Assembly: GCA_964572725.1 (NCBI GenBank)
Contig: CAZNFW010000007.1
Span: 25,204 to 89,203, forward strand
DNA length: 64,000 nt
Direction of reading: 5' to 3'
From: Rosettibacter sp964572725
Lineage (GTDB): Bacteria; Bacteroidota; Ignavibacteria; Ignavibacteriales; Melioribacteraceae
The position numbers were made by a program, and so were the translations under genes. The first letter of the stretch is position 1, and every line of letters starts with the position of its first letter. Below the pieces are notes generated by a model. That model was not told the DNA's origin. It saw nothing but the letters and a program-made list of their open reading frames with translations, and ran no database searches. This document shows, piece by piece, positions 51,167 to 60,134 of the stretch.

Positions 51167-52624
51167 ATGAGCAAAACAGAGCATATAAATATTTTATTGG
51201 TTGAAGATGAAGATTTCGATGTAACAAGAGTTAAGAATACTCTTAATTATTATAGTTCTATGGTTAAGCTGCTTGATGTAGTTTCTAATGGGCTTGCAGC
51301 TATTCAACTCATTAAAGCAAATCCAGATAAGTATGATGTTGTAATTATGGATTACCAGATTTCAGGGGGACTTAAAGGCGAAGAGTTAATTACGAAAATG
51401 AAAGAATGCGACCCACTTATTCAAATAATTGTAATTACAAAAATGACAATTAATATTACTAACTATGATTTTGCAAATAATCTGCTTAGAGCTGGAGCAT
51501 TCTGGTATTGCACAAAATATCCCGGCAATATTGAAGAATATATTTATCAACCTACAGATTTTATATTGAGCATTTTTAATGCTTATGAAAAGAAAAAATT
51601 AGAAAAGCAAAAAATGAGATCTGATAAACGCTTAAAACAAAGCATAGAGAAAATGCTCGAATCAAAAAAAATTATTGGCGAATCAAAACCAATGCTTCAG
51701 CTGAAAGAAAGTATTGAAAAGTATGCAAAGAGTGATGTTAATATTTTAATCAATGGCCCTTCTGGAACAGGCAAAGAATTAGTTGCCTGGAATATTCATC
51801 TTAAAAGTAAAAGAAAGTATGAAAATTTTATTCCAATTAATTGTGGCAGTATTCCTTCCGAACTAATTGAAAGCGAGCTCTTTGGCTTTGAAAAAGGTTC
51901 CTTTACAGGTGCAAATGGAAGTAAAGCAGGATTGTTCGAAATCGCAAATAATGGAACTGTTTTTCTCGACGAAGTTGCTGAACTGCCTCCTTCTGCTCAA
52001 GTAAAATTATTACGTGTAATTCAAGACGGGGAAATTGAAAAAATTGGAAGAACAGAAAAAATTTCTGTTAATGTAAGAATAATTGCAGCAACAAATAAAA
52101 ATCTTGCAAACGAAGTAAATAATGGAAGATTTAGAGAAGATTTGTATTACAGACTTAATGTAGTGCCAATTGATATCGTACCTCTCAAAGACCGTGGTGA
52201 CGACATTATTTTACTTTTCGATTATTTTCTAGATTATTTTAGTAACGATATGGAAATTCCTAAACCTGTTTATGACGAGAAAGTAAAAGAAATATTATTA
52301 AATTATAAGTGGCCCGGCAATGTAAGAGAACTTAGAAATGTAGTTCAAAGATTAATGTTGAATTGTACGAACGGTATTATTACAGCAAAAGATGTCAGCA
52401 GTCCTTTAATTCTTGGAAATCAAATTATAGCAAAAGAGGAAACAAATTTTGAAGATATCTACAATGGACAGGTATTGCCGCTTAAAGAAGTAGAAAAACT
52501 ATTTCGCATAAAATATTTCAAGTATGTTAGAAGCATATCAAGTTCAGATTCAGCTGCTGCAGAACGTCTTGGATTGGCACCTTCAAATTTCTATAGAATG
52601 TGTAAAGAGTTAGGTCTAAAATAA
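51167..52624 (+). CDS. NtrC-family sigma54-dependent response regulator
   Basis: From ATG 51167 the 485-residue protein has a receiver domain (LVEDED, phospho-acceptor D62 in VIMDYQ), an AAA+ domain with Walker A GPSGTGKE, the sigma54-contacting loop GSFTGAN (variant of GAFTGA), Walker B FLDEVAELP and R-finger FREDLYYRLNVVPI, and a C-terminal HTH (AAERLGLAPSNFYRMCKELG). It should switch on sigma54 promoters in response to the kinase. Targets are probably the mannan genes, but I could not find a convincing -24/-12 site upstream of them. A start at 51152 overlapping the kinase would add five residues. Confidence 0.93.
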   Translation: MSKTEHINILLVEDEDFDVTRVKNTLNYYSSMVKLLDVVSNGLAAIQLIKANPDKYDVVIMDYQISGGLKGEELITKMKECDPLIQIIVITKMTINITNYDFANNLLRAGAFWYCTKYPGNIEEYIYQPTDFILSIFNAYEKKKLEKQKMRSDKRLKQSIEKMLESKKIIGESKPMLQLKESIEKYAKSDVNILINGPSGTGKELVAWNIHLKSKRKYENFIPINCGSIPSELIESELFGFEKGSFTGANGSKAGLFEIANNGTVFLDEVAELPPSAQVKLLRVIQDGEIEKIGRTEKISVNVRIIAATNKNLANEVNNGRFREDLYYRLNVVPIDIVPLKDRGDDIILLFDYFLDYFSNDMEIPKPVYDEKVKEILLNYKWPGNVRELRNVVQRLMLNCTNGIITAKDVSSPLILGNQIIAKEETNFEDIYNGQVLPLKEVEKLFRIKYFKYVRSISSSDSAAAERLGLAPSNFYRMCKELGLK

Positions 52625-52710
52625 ACTGATGTTTTTAAGCTTGCCGAAAATTGTAATTGAGTATGAACATCATCAGTATTACAGAATAATTTTAATAAAA
52701 AAGAGGTTGT

Positions 52711-54066
52711 ATGAAAAAAATTTATTTGTCACTTATTTTGATATTATTTTTAACAGAGGGATGTGCATCAACTATCGTTAAAGAATCAAATGATTTTATT
52801 AAAGTAAGAGGAACTCAATTTGAATTAAACGGAAAACCATATTATTTCGTTGGGACAAATTTTTGGTATGGATGTTATCTTGGCTCACCAGGAAAAACAG
52901 GCGACAGAGAAAGACTCAAAAGAGAACTTGATTTATTGAAAGAGTATGGAATTACAAATCTTAGAGTACTTGCTGCATCAGAAAAATCTTATATAAAAAC
53001 TTCTCTTGATCCTGCAATTCAACCACAACCGGGAATTTATGATGAGGATTTGCTTGAAGGTCTGGATTTTCTTTTATATGAAATGAAAAAAAGAAATATG
53101 CATGCAGTAGTTTTTTTAAATAATTACTGGGAATGGTCTGGCGGTTTCGTTGTTTATAACAAATGGTTTGATTCAGGCAAAGAAGTGGACCCAAATCAAT
53201 CTGAATATACATGGCCTGACTTTATGAATTACTCGGCTGAATTTTATAGAAATGAAAAAGGCAATCAGAATTTCAGAGAGTTTATTAAAAAAATAGTAAC
53301 AAGAAAAAATAAATTTACAAATCATTTTTACTTTGAAGACCCAACAATAATGGCATGGCAATTAGCAAACGAACCCAGACCCGGCTGGGGAGATGCTGCA
53401 CTTCCATATCTTGATTATTTTTATAAATGGATAGACGAAACAGCTGCTTATATTCATTCGCTTGACCCTAATCATCTTGTAACAACAGGAAACGAAGGTT
53501 TAAGAGGATGTCTTGACTCAGAAGAAATTTATTTGAAAGCACATCAAAGCCAAAATATTGATTATATGACTTTTCATCTATGGCCTAAAAACTGGGGATG
53601 GTTCGATGCAAAAAGAATTGATGAAACTCTTCCTTCTACTATTGAAAAAGCAATTAACTATATCAATCAACATTTGATTTATGCAAGACAGTTGAATAAA
53701 CCTATAACTCTGGAAGAATTTGGATTATCAAGAGATTATGAAATTTGCTCGCCCGGAACTCCAGTAACAGCAAGAGATAGATATTACAAAATAATTTTTG
53801 ATATTGTATATGACAGTGCTTCAACAGGGTCACCAATTGCAGGTACAAACTTCTGGGCATGGGGAGGAGTTGGTCGAGGAAAAAATAAAGATAATGTCTG
53901 GCGTGCTGGAGATCCTTTTGTAGGCGATCCTCCACAAGAGCCTCAAGGTTTTAATTCAATTTATGATACTGACTTATCTACTCTTTCAATTATTAAAGAG
54001 CATTCCGAAAAGATGAAATCTTTAATTCAAAAAGGATTTATTCAAAAAATTTTGTCTGAAAAATAA
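52711..54066 (+). CDS. GH5 subfamily 7-like beta-mannanase lipoprotein
   Basis: A 451-residue lipoprotein (lipobox LTEGC) with a GH5_7-like mannanase domain: FVGTNFWYGCYLGSPG, NLRVLAASE, FLNNYWEWSGGF, acid/base Glu in WQLANEPRPG, TFHLWPKNWGWF and nucleophile Glu in ITLEEFGLSRD. The W-rich subsites and the LANEPR motif distinguish this group from cellulases. It cleaves internal beta-1,4-mannan bonds at the cell surface. Fourteen bases separate it from the GH26 mannanase gene. The 86 bases before it hold an imperfect hairpin (ACTGATG near 52625 and CATCAGT near 52675). Confidence 0.92.
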   Translation: MKKIYLSLILILFLTEGCASTIVKESNDFIKVRGTQFELNGKPYYFVGTNFWYGCYLGSPGKTGDRERLKRELDLLKEYGITNLRVLAASEKSYIKTSLDPAIQPQPGIYDEDLLEGLDFLLYEMKKRNMHAVVFLNNYWEWSGGFVVYNKWFDSGKEVDPNQSEYTWPDFMNYSAEFYRNEKGNQNFREFIKKIVTRKNKFTNHFYFEDPTIMAWQLANEPRPGWGDAALPYLDYFYKWIDETAAYIHSLDPNHLVTTGNEGLRGCLDSEEIYLKAHQSQNIDYMTFHLWPKNWGWFDAKRIDETLPSTIEKAINYINQHLIYARQLNKPITLEEFGLSRDYEICSPGTPVTARDRYYKIIFDIVYDSASTGSPIAGTNFWAWGGVGRGKNKDNVWRAGDPFVGDPPQEPQGFNSIYDTDLSTLSIIKEHSEKMKSLIQKGFIQKILSEK

Positions 54067-54080
54067 TTCCGGATTCTTAT

Positions 54081-55289
54081 ATGAAATTAATATTGCCTTT
54101 TTTCTTATCTGTCATTTTTTTATTTACTTCCTGTATACCAGAATATAACAGTATTGAATTTCAAAAAAAATTAAATGTAAAATTATCAGATTCACTTGCA
54201 AGCAAAGAAACAGTACTGCTTTATCATAATCTTAAAAAAATATCTAAAGAAAAAATAATATTTGGTCATCACGATGATACTGCTTATGGAGTCGGATGGT
54301 TCGGAAAAGACAGTTCAGATGTTAAAGCAGTAGTAAATTCTTATCCTGGCTTATATGGGTGGGATTTTAGTTATTTTACTAATAATGATAATCACCCATT
54401 AAAAAATATCATACCCAAATTAGTCCGAGAAGCATATTATCGTAACGGCATAAATACTTTTTGCTGGCATTATAATAATCCTGTTACCGATAAAGGATTT
54501 TACGATACAACAATTGCTGTAAGAAAAATTTTACCCGGCGGGGGATTCTATTTAAAGTATCTCCGGACTTTAGATTCAATTGCAGATTTTGCAAATAATT
54601 TAAAAGATTCTACTGGGAAACTAATCCCCATAATTTTTAGACCATTTCATGAATTTGATGGAAGCTGGTTCTGGTGGGGAAAAAATTTCTGCACAAAAGA
54701 TGAATTCATTGAATTATGGAGAACTACTGTTACATATTTACGTGATAAAAAAAAGGTTAAAAATTTTCTTTATGCATACTCACCCGATCGAAATTTTTAT
54801 TCAGAAGAAGAGTATCTTGAAAGATATCCGGGCGATGAATATGTTGACATACTTGGCATAGACAATTATTATGATTTCGTACCTGACGGCGATGGTTTAG
54901 AATGGGTAACAAAAAAATTAAAAATTGTTTCTAAGCTCGCACAAAAGAAAAATAAAATTGCTGCTTTTACAGAAACCGGTCTGGAAGGAATTGTAAATTA
55001 TAAATGGTGGACAGACAGATTATTAAAATCCTTTGATGACGATTCAATTAAAATTGCATATGTTATGGCCTGGCGCAACGCAAATGAAAAACATCACTAC
55101 GCACCTTATAAAGGTCATCCAAGCTCAGAAAATTTTGTCGAATTTGTATTTAGTCCAAAAATTTTACTCGAAAAACATCTTCCGGAAATTTATAATGATG
55201 CTGTTGACGATAATGTTCTTAAAAAAATTGATTTGAATAAAAAACTTGATATTATAAAAACACTCGGATTTCACCCAATAGTATTTTAA
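54081..55289 (+). CDS. GH26-family beta-mannanase lipoprotein
   Basis: A 402-residue lipoprotein (Cys18 in FTSC). The GH26 residues are present: acid/base E191 in FRPFHEFDGSWFWWG, nucleophile E298 in AFTETGLEG, plus FGHHDDTAYG and YGWDFSYF at the start of the barrel and WHYNNPVT. It hydrolyses beta-mannan to short oligosaccharides at the cell surface, probably with the neighbouring GH5 enzyme; the 2-epimerase would act on mannobiose inside. It is the last gene of the mannan set, and a convergent T9SS peptidase follows after 98 bases. Confidence 0.94.
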   Translation: MKLILPFFLSVIFLFTSCIPEYNSIEFQKKLNVKLSDSLASKETVLLYHNLKKISKEKIIFGHHDDTAYGVGWFGKDSSDVKAVVNSYPGLYGWDFSYFTNNDNHPLKNIIPKLVREAYYRNGINTFCWHYNNPVTDKGFYDTTIAVRKILPGGGFYLKYLRTLDSIADFANNLKDSTGKLIPIIFRPFHEFDGSWFWWGKNFCTKDEFIELWRTTVTYLRDKKKVKNFLYAYSPDRNFYSEEEYLERYPGDEYVDILGIDNYYDFVPDGDGLEWVTKKLKIVSKLAQKKNKIAAFTETGLEGIVNYKWWTDRLLKSFDDDSIKIAYVMAWRNANEKHHYAPYKGHPSSENFVEFVFSPKILLEKHLPEIYNDAVDDNVLKKIDLNKKLDIIKTLGFHPIVF

Positions 55290-55387
55290 AATATTTTTTA
55301 AATGGGTAAAGCGGAAATTATTCTGTTATTCTTTACTTTCACTTTATGAAGTATGCAGAGATGAGCAAAGAGGATATATCATGAAAA

Positions 55388-57373
55388 TTATTTAAGCAGT
55401 AACATTTTTTTTGTTTCAGTATAATAATCTGAATACAAAGTATAGTAGTAAATTCCACTCGGTAATTTCACATTATCTTTTGGAAAAATCAATTTATATA
55501 AACCAGCATTTTGATAGCCGTTCACTAAAGTTTCAATTTCGTTTCCTAAAATGTCGTATACTTTTAATTTAGTAAAAGAATTAAAAGGTAACTTATAGAC
55601 GATTGTAGTAGATGAGTTAAAAGGATTTGGATAATTTTGAAAAAGGATAAATGAACGTGATGATTCAAATTCAACAGTTGATAAGTTTTCGTTTACATCT
55701 TTTAAAATCCAGTTGTCAGGATCAAACTCAACTTTTAAGGGTATGCCTTCAACGTCGAGCTGCCATTGTTGCGTTTGTGAATTGTTGAACAAATTATATG
55801 TATATGTATTTGTTTGTGTTGTTACTCTTATTTGAATTGGCATTGTAAAAAACTGCGGATTTGTATTTAGTTTTTGAGTGATAGTAAGATTTAAAATAAA
55901 TTTATTGTTACCTGCAGCAGTATAATTCCAGTTATAAGTGTATCTGGGATAACCCTCGCCGTAAATCCATTCATCAAAAAAGTATTTTAAATCAAGACCA
56001 GACACTCTTTCAGCAATTTTCTGAAAATCTACTGTTGTAGCAACAGAATATGCTAAATCAGGGTCGGATAAATACTCCTGCAATGTTTTGAAAAATTTTT
56101 CATCCCCAATAATTCCTCTTAACATGTGAAGTACTGCAGCGCCTTTGCTGTAAGATCTGCTGTAATTAAAAATTTCTGATACTTTGTTAATATTTTGAAC
56201 ATAAATTGAACCTGAAGAATTTTTAGCAGAGCTCATCATTGAATTAATTCTATTTATAAAAATTTCTTTGTTGTATTTTTCTTCATAATAAATATTTGTT
56301 GCATAAGTAGCAAAGCCTTCATTTAGCCATATATGATGCCAGTCTTTGCAGGTTACTTTATCCCCAAACCATTGATGAGCTAATTCATGAGCAATTATAT
56401 CTTCAAGAAAAGCACCCAGTGATGTGCAGGTTTGATGTTCCATACCGCCAGAAAAACCAAATTCAGCATGTCCATATTTTTCTCTAAGAAATGGATACTG
56501 TCCAAATTTTTGAGAAAAAATGCGAAGCATATCGGTTGTTAAGTCTAATTTGCTTTTATAGTTTGATAAATTTTGCGGATAAATATAATGTTCTACTGGC
56601 AGAAATTTCCCACTTTCATATTCATAAGGAGTTTCATATTTGTAATAATTTGACATTGCTAAAGAAATCAAATAATTAGCAATAGGGTAACTATTTTTCC
56701 ATTTGTATGTTTTAGTTCCGTCATTATTATTTACAACCTCGATTAGTTTTCCATTAGAAACTGAAACGAAAAATGAATCTGCTGTTATCCAAACGTCAGA
56801 AGAATCAGCTTTGTCAGATGGTGTATCTTTGCATGGAAACCAATCTTTAGCTCCATAAGGCTGGCTCAATGTCCATATAACTGGCTGCCCATAAGGTGTT
56901 TTTTCAAAAACAAAACTTCCTCCAATTCCACCGCTTGTATCTGGAATTCCTTCATAAGATATTTCAACATCAATTTCTTCATTGAAAGAGTAATTTCTAT
57001 CTAAATTAATGATTAATTTATTTAACGGGGTCAATGAATAATTTAAATTATTTCCCTTGCAAGTAACCGAGTTAATTTTAAAGTTAGAATAAAAATCCAG
57101 ATAAAAGCTGTTTAGATTTTCTATTAAAGATTTTGCTTTTACTGTAACAATCCCTCTGAGATTCTTTGTGTTGTAGTCAATAAATAAATTTAATTTGTAA
57201 TAGGTGATATCAATTGTGGTATCGCTGTAATAATTAGTTTTTAATAACGAAAGAGTTTTTTCATAATATTTTATTTTTGATTTAGAACAGTATTCGGCAT
57301 CAATTTGTGCTATGGAATTTGTGAACAGAAATAAAAGTAATATTATAATGAATTTTATATTTCCCCTGAGCAT
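55388..57373 (-). CDS. M1-family metallopeptidase secreted by the type IX system
   Basis: A 661-residue secreted protein with signal peptide, an M1 N-terminal beta domain (ITYYKLNLFIDYNTKNLRGIV), substrate motif GFSGGMEHQT, and zinc site HELAHQWFGDK with the downstream Glu in WLNEGFATY. Residues 575-661 are a type A Por sorting domain: FILFQNYPNPFNSST, LKVYDILGNEIETLV and SGIYYYTLYS, which targets proteins through the T9SS to the surface. It cleaves N-terminal residues of peptides outside the cell. The family's GxMEN motif is altered (GGMEH). It is monocistronic. Confidence 0.93.
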   Translation of the reverse strand: MLRGNIKFIIILLLFLFTNSIAQIDAEYCSKSKIKYYEKTLSLLKTNYYSDTTIDITYYKLNLFIDYNTKNLRGIVTVKAKSLIENLNSFYLDFYSNFKINSVTCKGNNLNYSLTPLNKLIINLDRNYSFNEEIDVEISYEGIPDTSGGIGGSFVFEKTPYGQPVIWTLSQPYGAKDWFPCKDTPSDKADSSDVWITADSFFVSVSNGKLIEVVNNNDGTKTYKWKNSYPIANYLISLAMSNYYKYETPYEYESGKFLPVEHYIYPQNLSNYKSKLDLTTDMLRIFSQKFGQYPFLREKYGHAEFGFSGGMEHQTCTSLGAFLEDIIAHELAHQWFGDKVTCKDWHHIWLNEGFATYATNIYYEEKYNKEIFINRINSMMSSAKNSSGSIYVQNINKVSEIFNYSRSYSKGAAVLHMLRGIIGDEKFFKTLQEYLSDPDLAYSVATTVDFQKIAERVSGLDLKYFFDEWIYGEGYPRYTYNWNYTAAGNNKFILNLTITQKLNTNPQFFTMPIQIRVTTQTNTYTYNLFNNSQTQQWQLDVEGIPLKVEFDPDNWILKDVNENLSTVEFESSRSFILFQNYPNPFNSSTTIVYKLPFNSFTKLKVYDILGNEIETLVNGYQNAGLYKLIFPKDNVKLPSGIYYYTLYSDYYTETKKMLLLK

Positions 57374-57469
57374 AAATATTTTGTTTATTAATTAAGTATT
57401 AACTTTGGCAGCAATATAAAATGAATTGACAGGAATGCAAAGTATTTTTCAGGATAAAGTGTTAGTCAT

Positions 57470-57877
57470 TTATTTTGGCAGCTCACATAGTTGCGTTAAA
57501 ACTCCATGTGTAGATTTTGGATGTAAAAATGCATATCTATAGCCTTCAGGACTTAATTTAGGTTCAGTATCAATTAACTGAACTCCTTTTGATGCTGCTT
57601 CTTTTAATGCACCAACTAAATCTTTAACAGCAAAGGATATATGATGAATTCCTTCTCCTTTGTTTTCTATAAATCTTCCTATTGGTCCAAAAGGTTCAGT
57701 AGATTCAACCAGATAAATTTTAGTTTGGCCAATTGTAAAATATGCTGTTCTTGTTTTTTGTGTTCTTGATTCTTCTATTGATTCGCATTTGAAGCCAAGA
57801 ACATTTTCATAGTATTTAATTTTTTCATCTAAATGTTTAACTGCAATTGCAATATGCTCAATATGTGTAATTTCCAT
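57470..57877 (-). CDS. mce: Methylmalonyl-CoA epimerase
   Basis: A 135-residue vicinal-oxygen-chelate protein that interconverts (R)- and (S)-methylmalonyl-CoA in the propionate route. The cobalt or zinc ligands are in IEHIAIAVKHLD, GIHHISFAVKDL and the final Glu of VLTQLCELP, with LVESTEPFGPIGRFIENKGEG as the family loop. Methylmalonyl-CoA mutase is not in the window. It lies between a terminator (57957-58008) and the M1 peptidase gene. Confidence 0.94.
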   Translation of the reverse strand: MEITHIEHIAIAVKHLDEKIKYYENVLGFKCESIEESRTQKTRTAYFTIGQTKIYLVESTEPFGPIGRFIENKGEGIHHISFAVKDLVGALKEAASKGVQLIDTEPKLSPEGYRYAFLHPKSTHGVLTQLCELPK

Positions 57878-57956
57878 GATGTCAATTCCTTTTTTGTTGA
57901 ATTAAAATTACGAATAGTAACTGATTAACAAAAGAAAAAAAAAGATGATTTGTGAT

Positions 57957-58008
57957 AAAAAGAACACTGATGACCTCTCGGAATTATCTGGAATAAGTCA
58001 TCAGTGTT
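57957..58008 (-). terminator. Intrinsic terminator after the outer-membrane barrel gene
   Basis: AACACTGATGAC (57963-57974) and GTCATCAGTGTT (57997-58008) are exact inverted copies of 12 bases. On the minus strand the stem is followed by CTTTTTATC, a T-run at 57961-57957. It begins 31 bases past the stop of the barrel gene. Confidence 0.82.
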
Positions 58009-58038
58009 ATTTAGACTAAAATGTATTTAATAAAAAAT

Positions 58039-58593
58039 TTACTTACCAAGACTATAAACTACTCCAGCGAAGATTCCTAAAAAGTTAGCTCCATCTGTAT
58101 GATATAATACTTCGGCGAAAGCATTTAATTGGGGAGATAATTTGTAATCTACTCCGCCTAATAGTCTAAGACCTATATTTGTTTCCGATTCACTTTCAGA
58201 ACCAGTACCGAAGTAAGGTAAATTATATTCAAAAGTAGTCCTGCCAATAACAAATCCAATTCCAGCTCCAGCATAAGGTTTTAAAGAAGAACTTTCTAAT
58301 GGAAAATAATATTTTCCTAAAGCAGCAATTGTAATTTCAGTAAAAGTAAAATCTGCTTTGCCGTATTGACTTAAACCACCATAAGTCTTTGACCAGAAAT
58401 CAACTATTGCATCAAGATATACAAACGAAATTCTGCCTAAATCAGCAACAGCACCAAATCCTATTGTGCTTTCAATTGGATCTTCAGGAGNNNNNNNNNN
58501 NNNNNNNNNNNNNNNNNNNNNNNNNNNNTGTGCAGTAATGTTAAGACTGAATAAGAAAATAATGACTAAAGAAGTTTTAATTGTTCTACTCAT
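58039..58593 (-). CDS. Outer-membrane beta-barrel protein (interrupted by a short assembly gap)
   Basis: From ATG 58593, with GGAGGAG nearby upstream, the protein begins with a signal peptide (MSRTIKTSLVIIFLFSLNITA) then meets a 38-N gap at the cleavage site. The rest has strands typical of an eight-stranded OmpA/OmpW-like barrel: SFVYLDAIVDFW, ITIAALGKYYFPL, LKPYAGAGIGFVIGR, NIGLRLLGGVDYKL, LNAFAEVLYHTDGA and a C-terminal FAGVVYSLGK. It is an outer-membrane or porin-family protein of unknown function. With 38 Ns the frame stays open, which supports the gap estimate. A terminator follows. Confidence 0.8.
   Translation of the reverse strand: MSRTIKTSLVIIFLFSLNITAXXXXXXXXXXXXXXPEDPIESTIGFGAVADLGRISFVYLDAIVDFWSKTYGGLSQYGKADFTFTEITIAALGKYYFPLESSSLKPYAGAGIGFVIGRTTFEYNLPYFGTGSESESETNIGLRLLGGVDYKLSPQLNAFAEVLYHTDGANFLGIFAGVVYSLGK
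58491..58528. other. Assembly gap of 38 Ns
   Basis: A sized gap inside the barrel gene at the signal-peptide junction. Its length keeps the reading frame, so the estimate is likely close to correct. Confidence 0.95.
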
Positions 58594-58883
58594 AACATAC
58601 TCCTCCAATTAAGTTGTAATATAGTTAGTTAAGTATTCTATCATTAAATGGAGCATTATTCAGTTAATTAAAAAAGAATTCGTTTTTCTCGATCGAATGA
58701 TATAAACAGATAAGTCCCCTGCGTTCCTGAGTTGATAATCATTAAGTAAAAAATATTTAACATCCCCTATGTTAACTTTTAGAGAAAATTTATTATCACT
58801 TTTATAATTGTTCAAAATTTCTGTTTGGTTTTTAAATTAATTTGAAATAATTAGTCATACCACACATTCATTTGTTATCTTTT

Positions 58884-60125
58884 TTATTTTATTAAAATCA
58901 TCTTTTTTGTATCGGTATAATTTTCTGTTATGATTTTATAATAATAAACACCGCTTGATAAATTATTAGCACTAAAATTTATTTTGTAAGTGCCTGCATT
59001 TTGAACATTGTTAACAAGATTGGCAATTGGTCTTCCTAATAAATCATATACAACTAATTTAACATGTTCTCTTTTTCCAATTGAGTATTCGATTGTTGTA
59101 CTGGGATTAAATGGATTTGGATAATTTTGTTTTAGACAATATGAAACTGGAATATTTTTTTCATTGAGAGAAGTAGTTGAATTTACAGAATGATATACAA
59201 ATCCATCTTTTGCACCAGCATAAATATATCCTTTTGAATCAACAGCAAGAGAATAAACAGCAATGTCTTTTAAGCCTGATGTAAGTTGTGTCCATTTATT
59301 GCCGTCATCAGTAGAAATATAAACTCCGCTTGACGATGTCCAGAAATCTCCGCCATCTGCTGCAGCAAATAAATTCCCGCTTGAATTAATTATAATTGAA
59401 CGAATAGCAGCTGACATGAGATTCAAATCGAAAATACGATTCCATGAATCACCATTATCAGTTGAGTAGTAAATACCATCAGGAGTTCCTGCAAAGATTT
59501 TATTACTTGCTGTTATCGCAAACGAGTGTGTTTTTGCTCCGCTCCAGCCTATGTTTGTCCATGTTAATCCATTGTCTTTAGAACGATAAATGCTATGCCC
59601 ATCAGTTCCAATAAAAATATCTCCACTTGTGTTAAAGATAATTGATGTTATATCAGCATTTGGCAGATTAGTATTAATTGAGTTCCAATTATCACCATAG
59701 TCTGTTGAATAATATAATCCACCTTTATAAGTTCCCACATAAATATAACCTTTTGGATTGAATGCAAATGAATTAATCCATGTCCATGTTATGTTTTTAT
59801 TAATTGAAGTCCATGTTGAACCATTATCTGTGGAACGATAAATACCAGCCGCATCAGTTCCTGCGAAAATTATCCCATCAGGACTTATAGTCATACAATT
59901 TACCCATTTATTAGACAACCCTGTTTGCTGCCAGCTATTGCCATTATCTTTTGAAATGAATACTCCTTTTCCATAAGTTCCTGCCAAAATGTCTCCGTTT
60001 GAATTTACTATGAGCGAGCTTATTGGTTCAGAAGCAGGACCATTTGTTTTCTGCCAGTAATTTTGACTGAAAACCTGATTCAATAAGCTGATAAATAAAA
60101 TAAGTATTAAAAATATTTTTCTCAT
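58884..60125 (-). CDS. BNR-repeat beta-propeller protein secreted by the type IX system
   Basis: A 413-residue exported protein (signal peptide to residue 20, VFSQ) with about six Asp-box repeats: SKDNGNSW, STDNGSTW, STDYGDNW, SKDNGLTW, STDNGDSW and STDDGNKW. These make a sialidase/VPS10-like propeller, but catalytic sialidase residues are not evident. The C-terminal 80 residues are a type A T9SS sorting domain (YCLKQNYPNPFNPST, LVVYDLLGRPIANLV, SGVYYYKIITENYT). It is probably a surface or secreted binding protein. It is 9 bases from the end of the large vWA protein gene, so both are cotranscribed. The 290 bases on its other side hold no gene. Confidence 0.88.
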   Translation of the reverse strand: MRKIFLILILFISLLNQVFSQNYWQKTNGPASEPISSLIVNSNGDILAGTYGKGVFISKDNGNSWQQTGLSNKWVNCMTISPDGIIFAGTDAAGIYRSTDNGSTWTSINKNITWTWINSFAFNPKGYIYVGTYKGGLYYSTDYGDNWNSINTNLPNADITSIIFNTSGDIFIGTDGHSIYRSKDNGLTWTNIGWSGAKTHSFAITASNKIFAGTPDGIYYSTDNGDSWNRIFDLNLMSAAIRSIIINSSGNLFAAADGGDFWTSSSGVYISTDDGNKWTQLTSGLKDIAVYSLAVDSKGYIYAGAKDGFVYHSVNSTTSLNEKNIPVSYCLKQNYPNPFNPSTTIEYSIGKREHVKLVVYDLLGRPIANLVNNVQNAGTYKINFSANNLSSGVYYYKIITENYTDTKKMILIK

Positions 60126-60134
60126 ATTACACCT

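Noticed and set aside
55381..55395. Tiny ATG frame with AGAGGA upstream (MKII then stop)
   Set aside because: Four codons only, overlapping the end of the M1 peptidase gene; not a gene.
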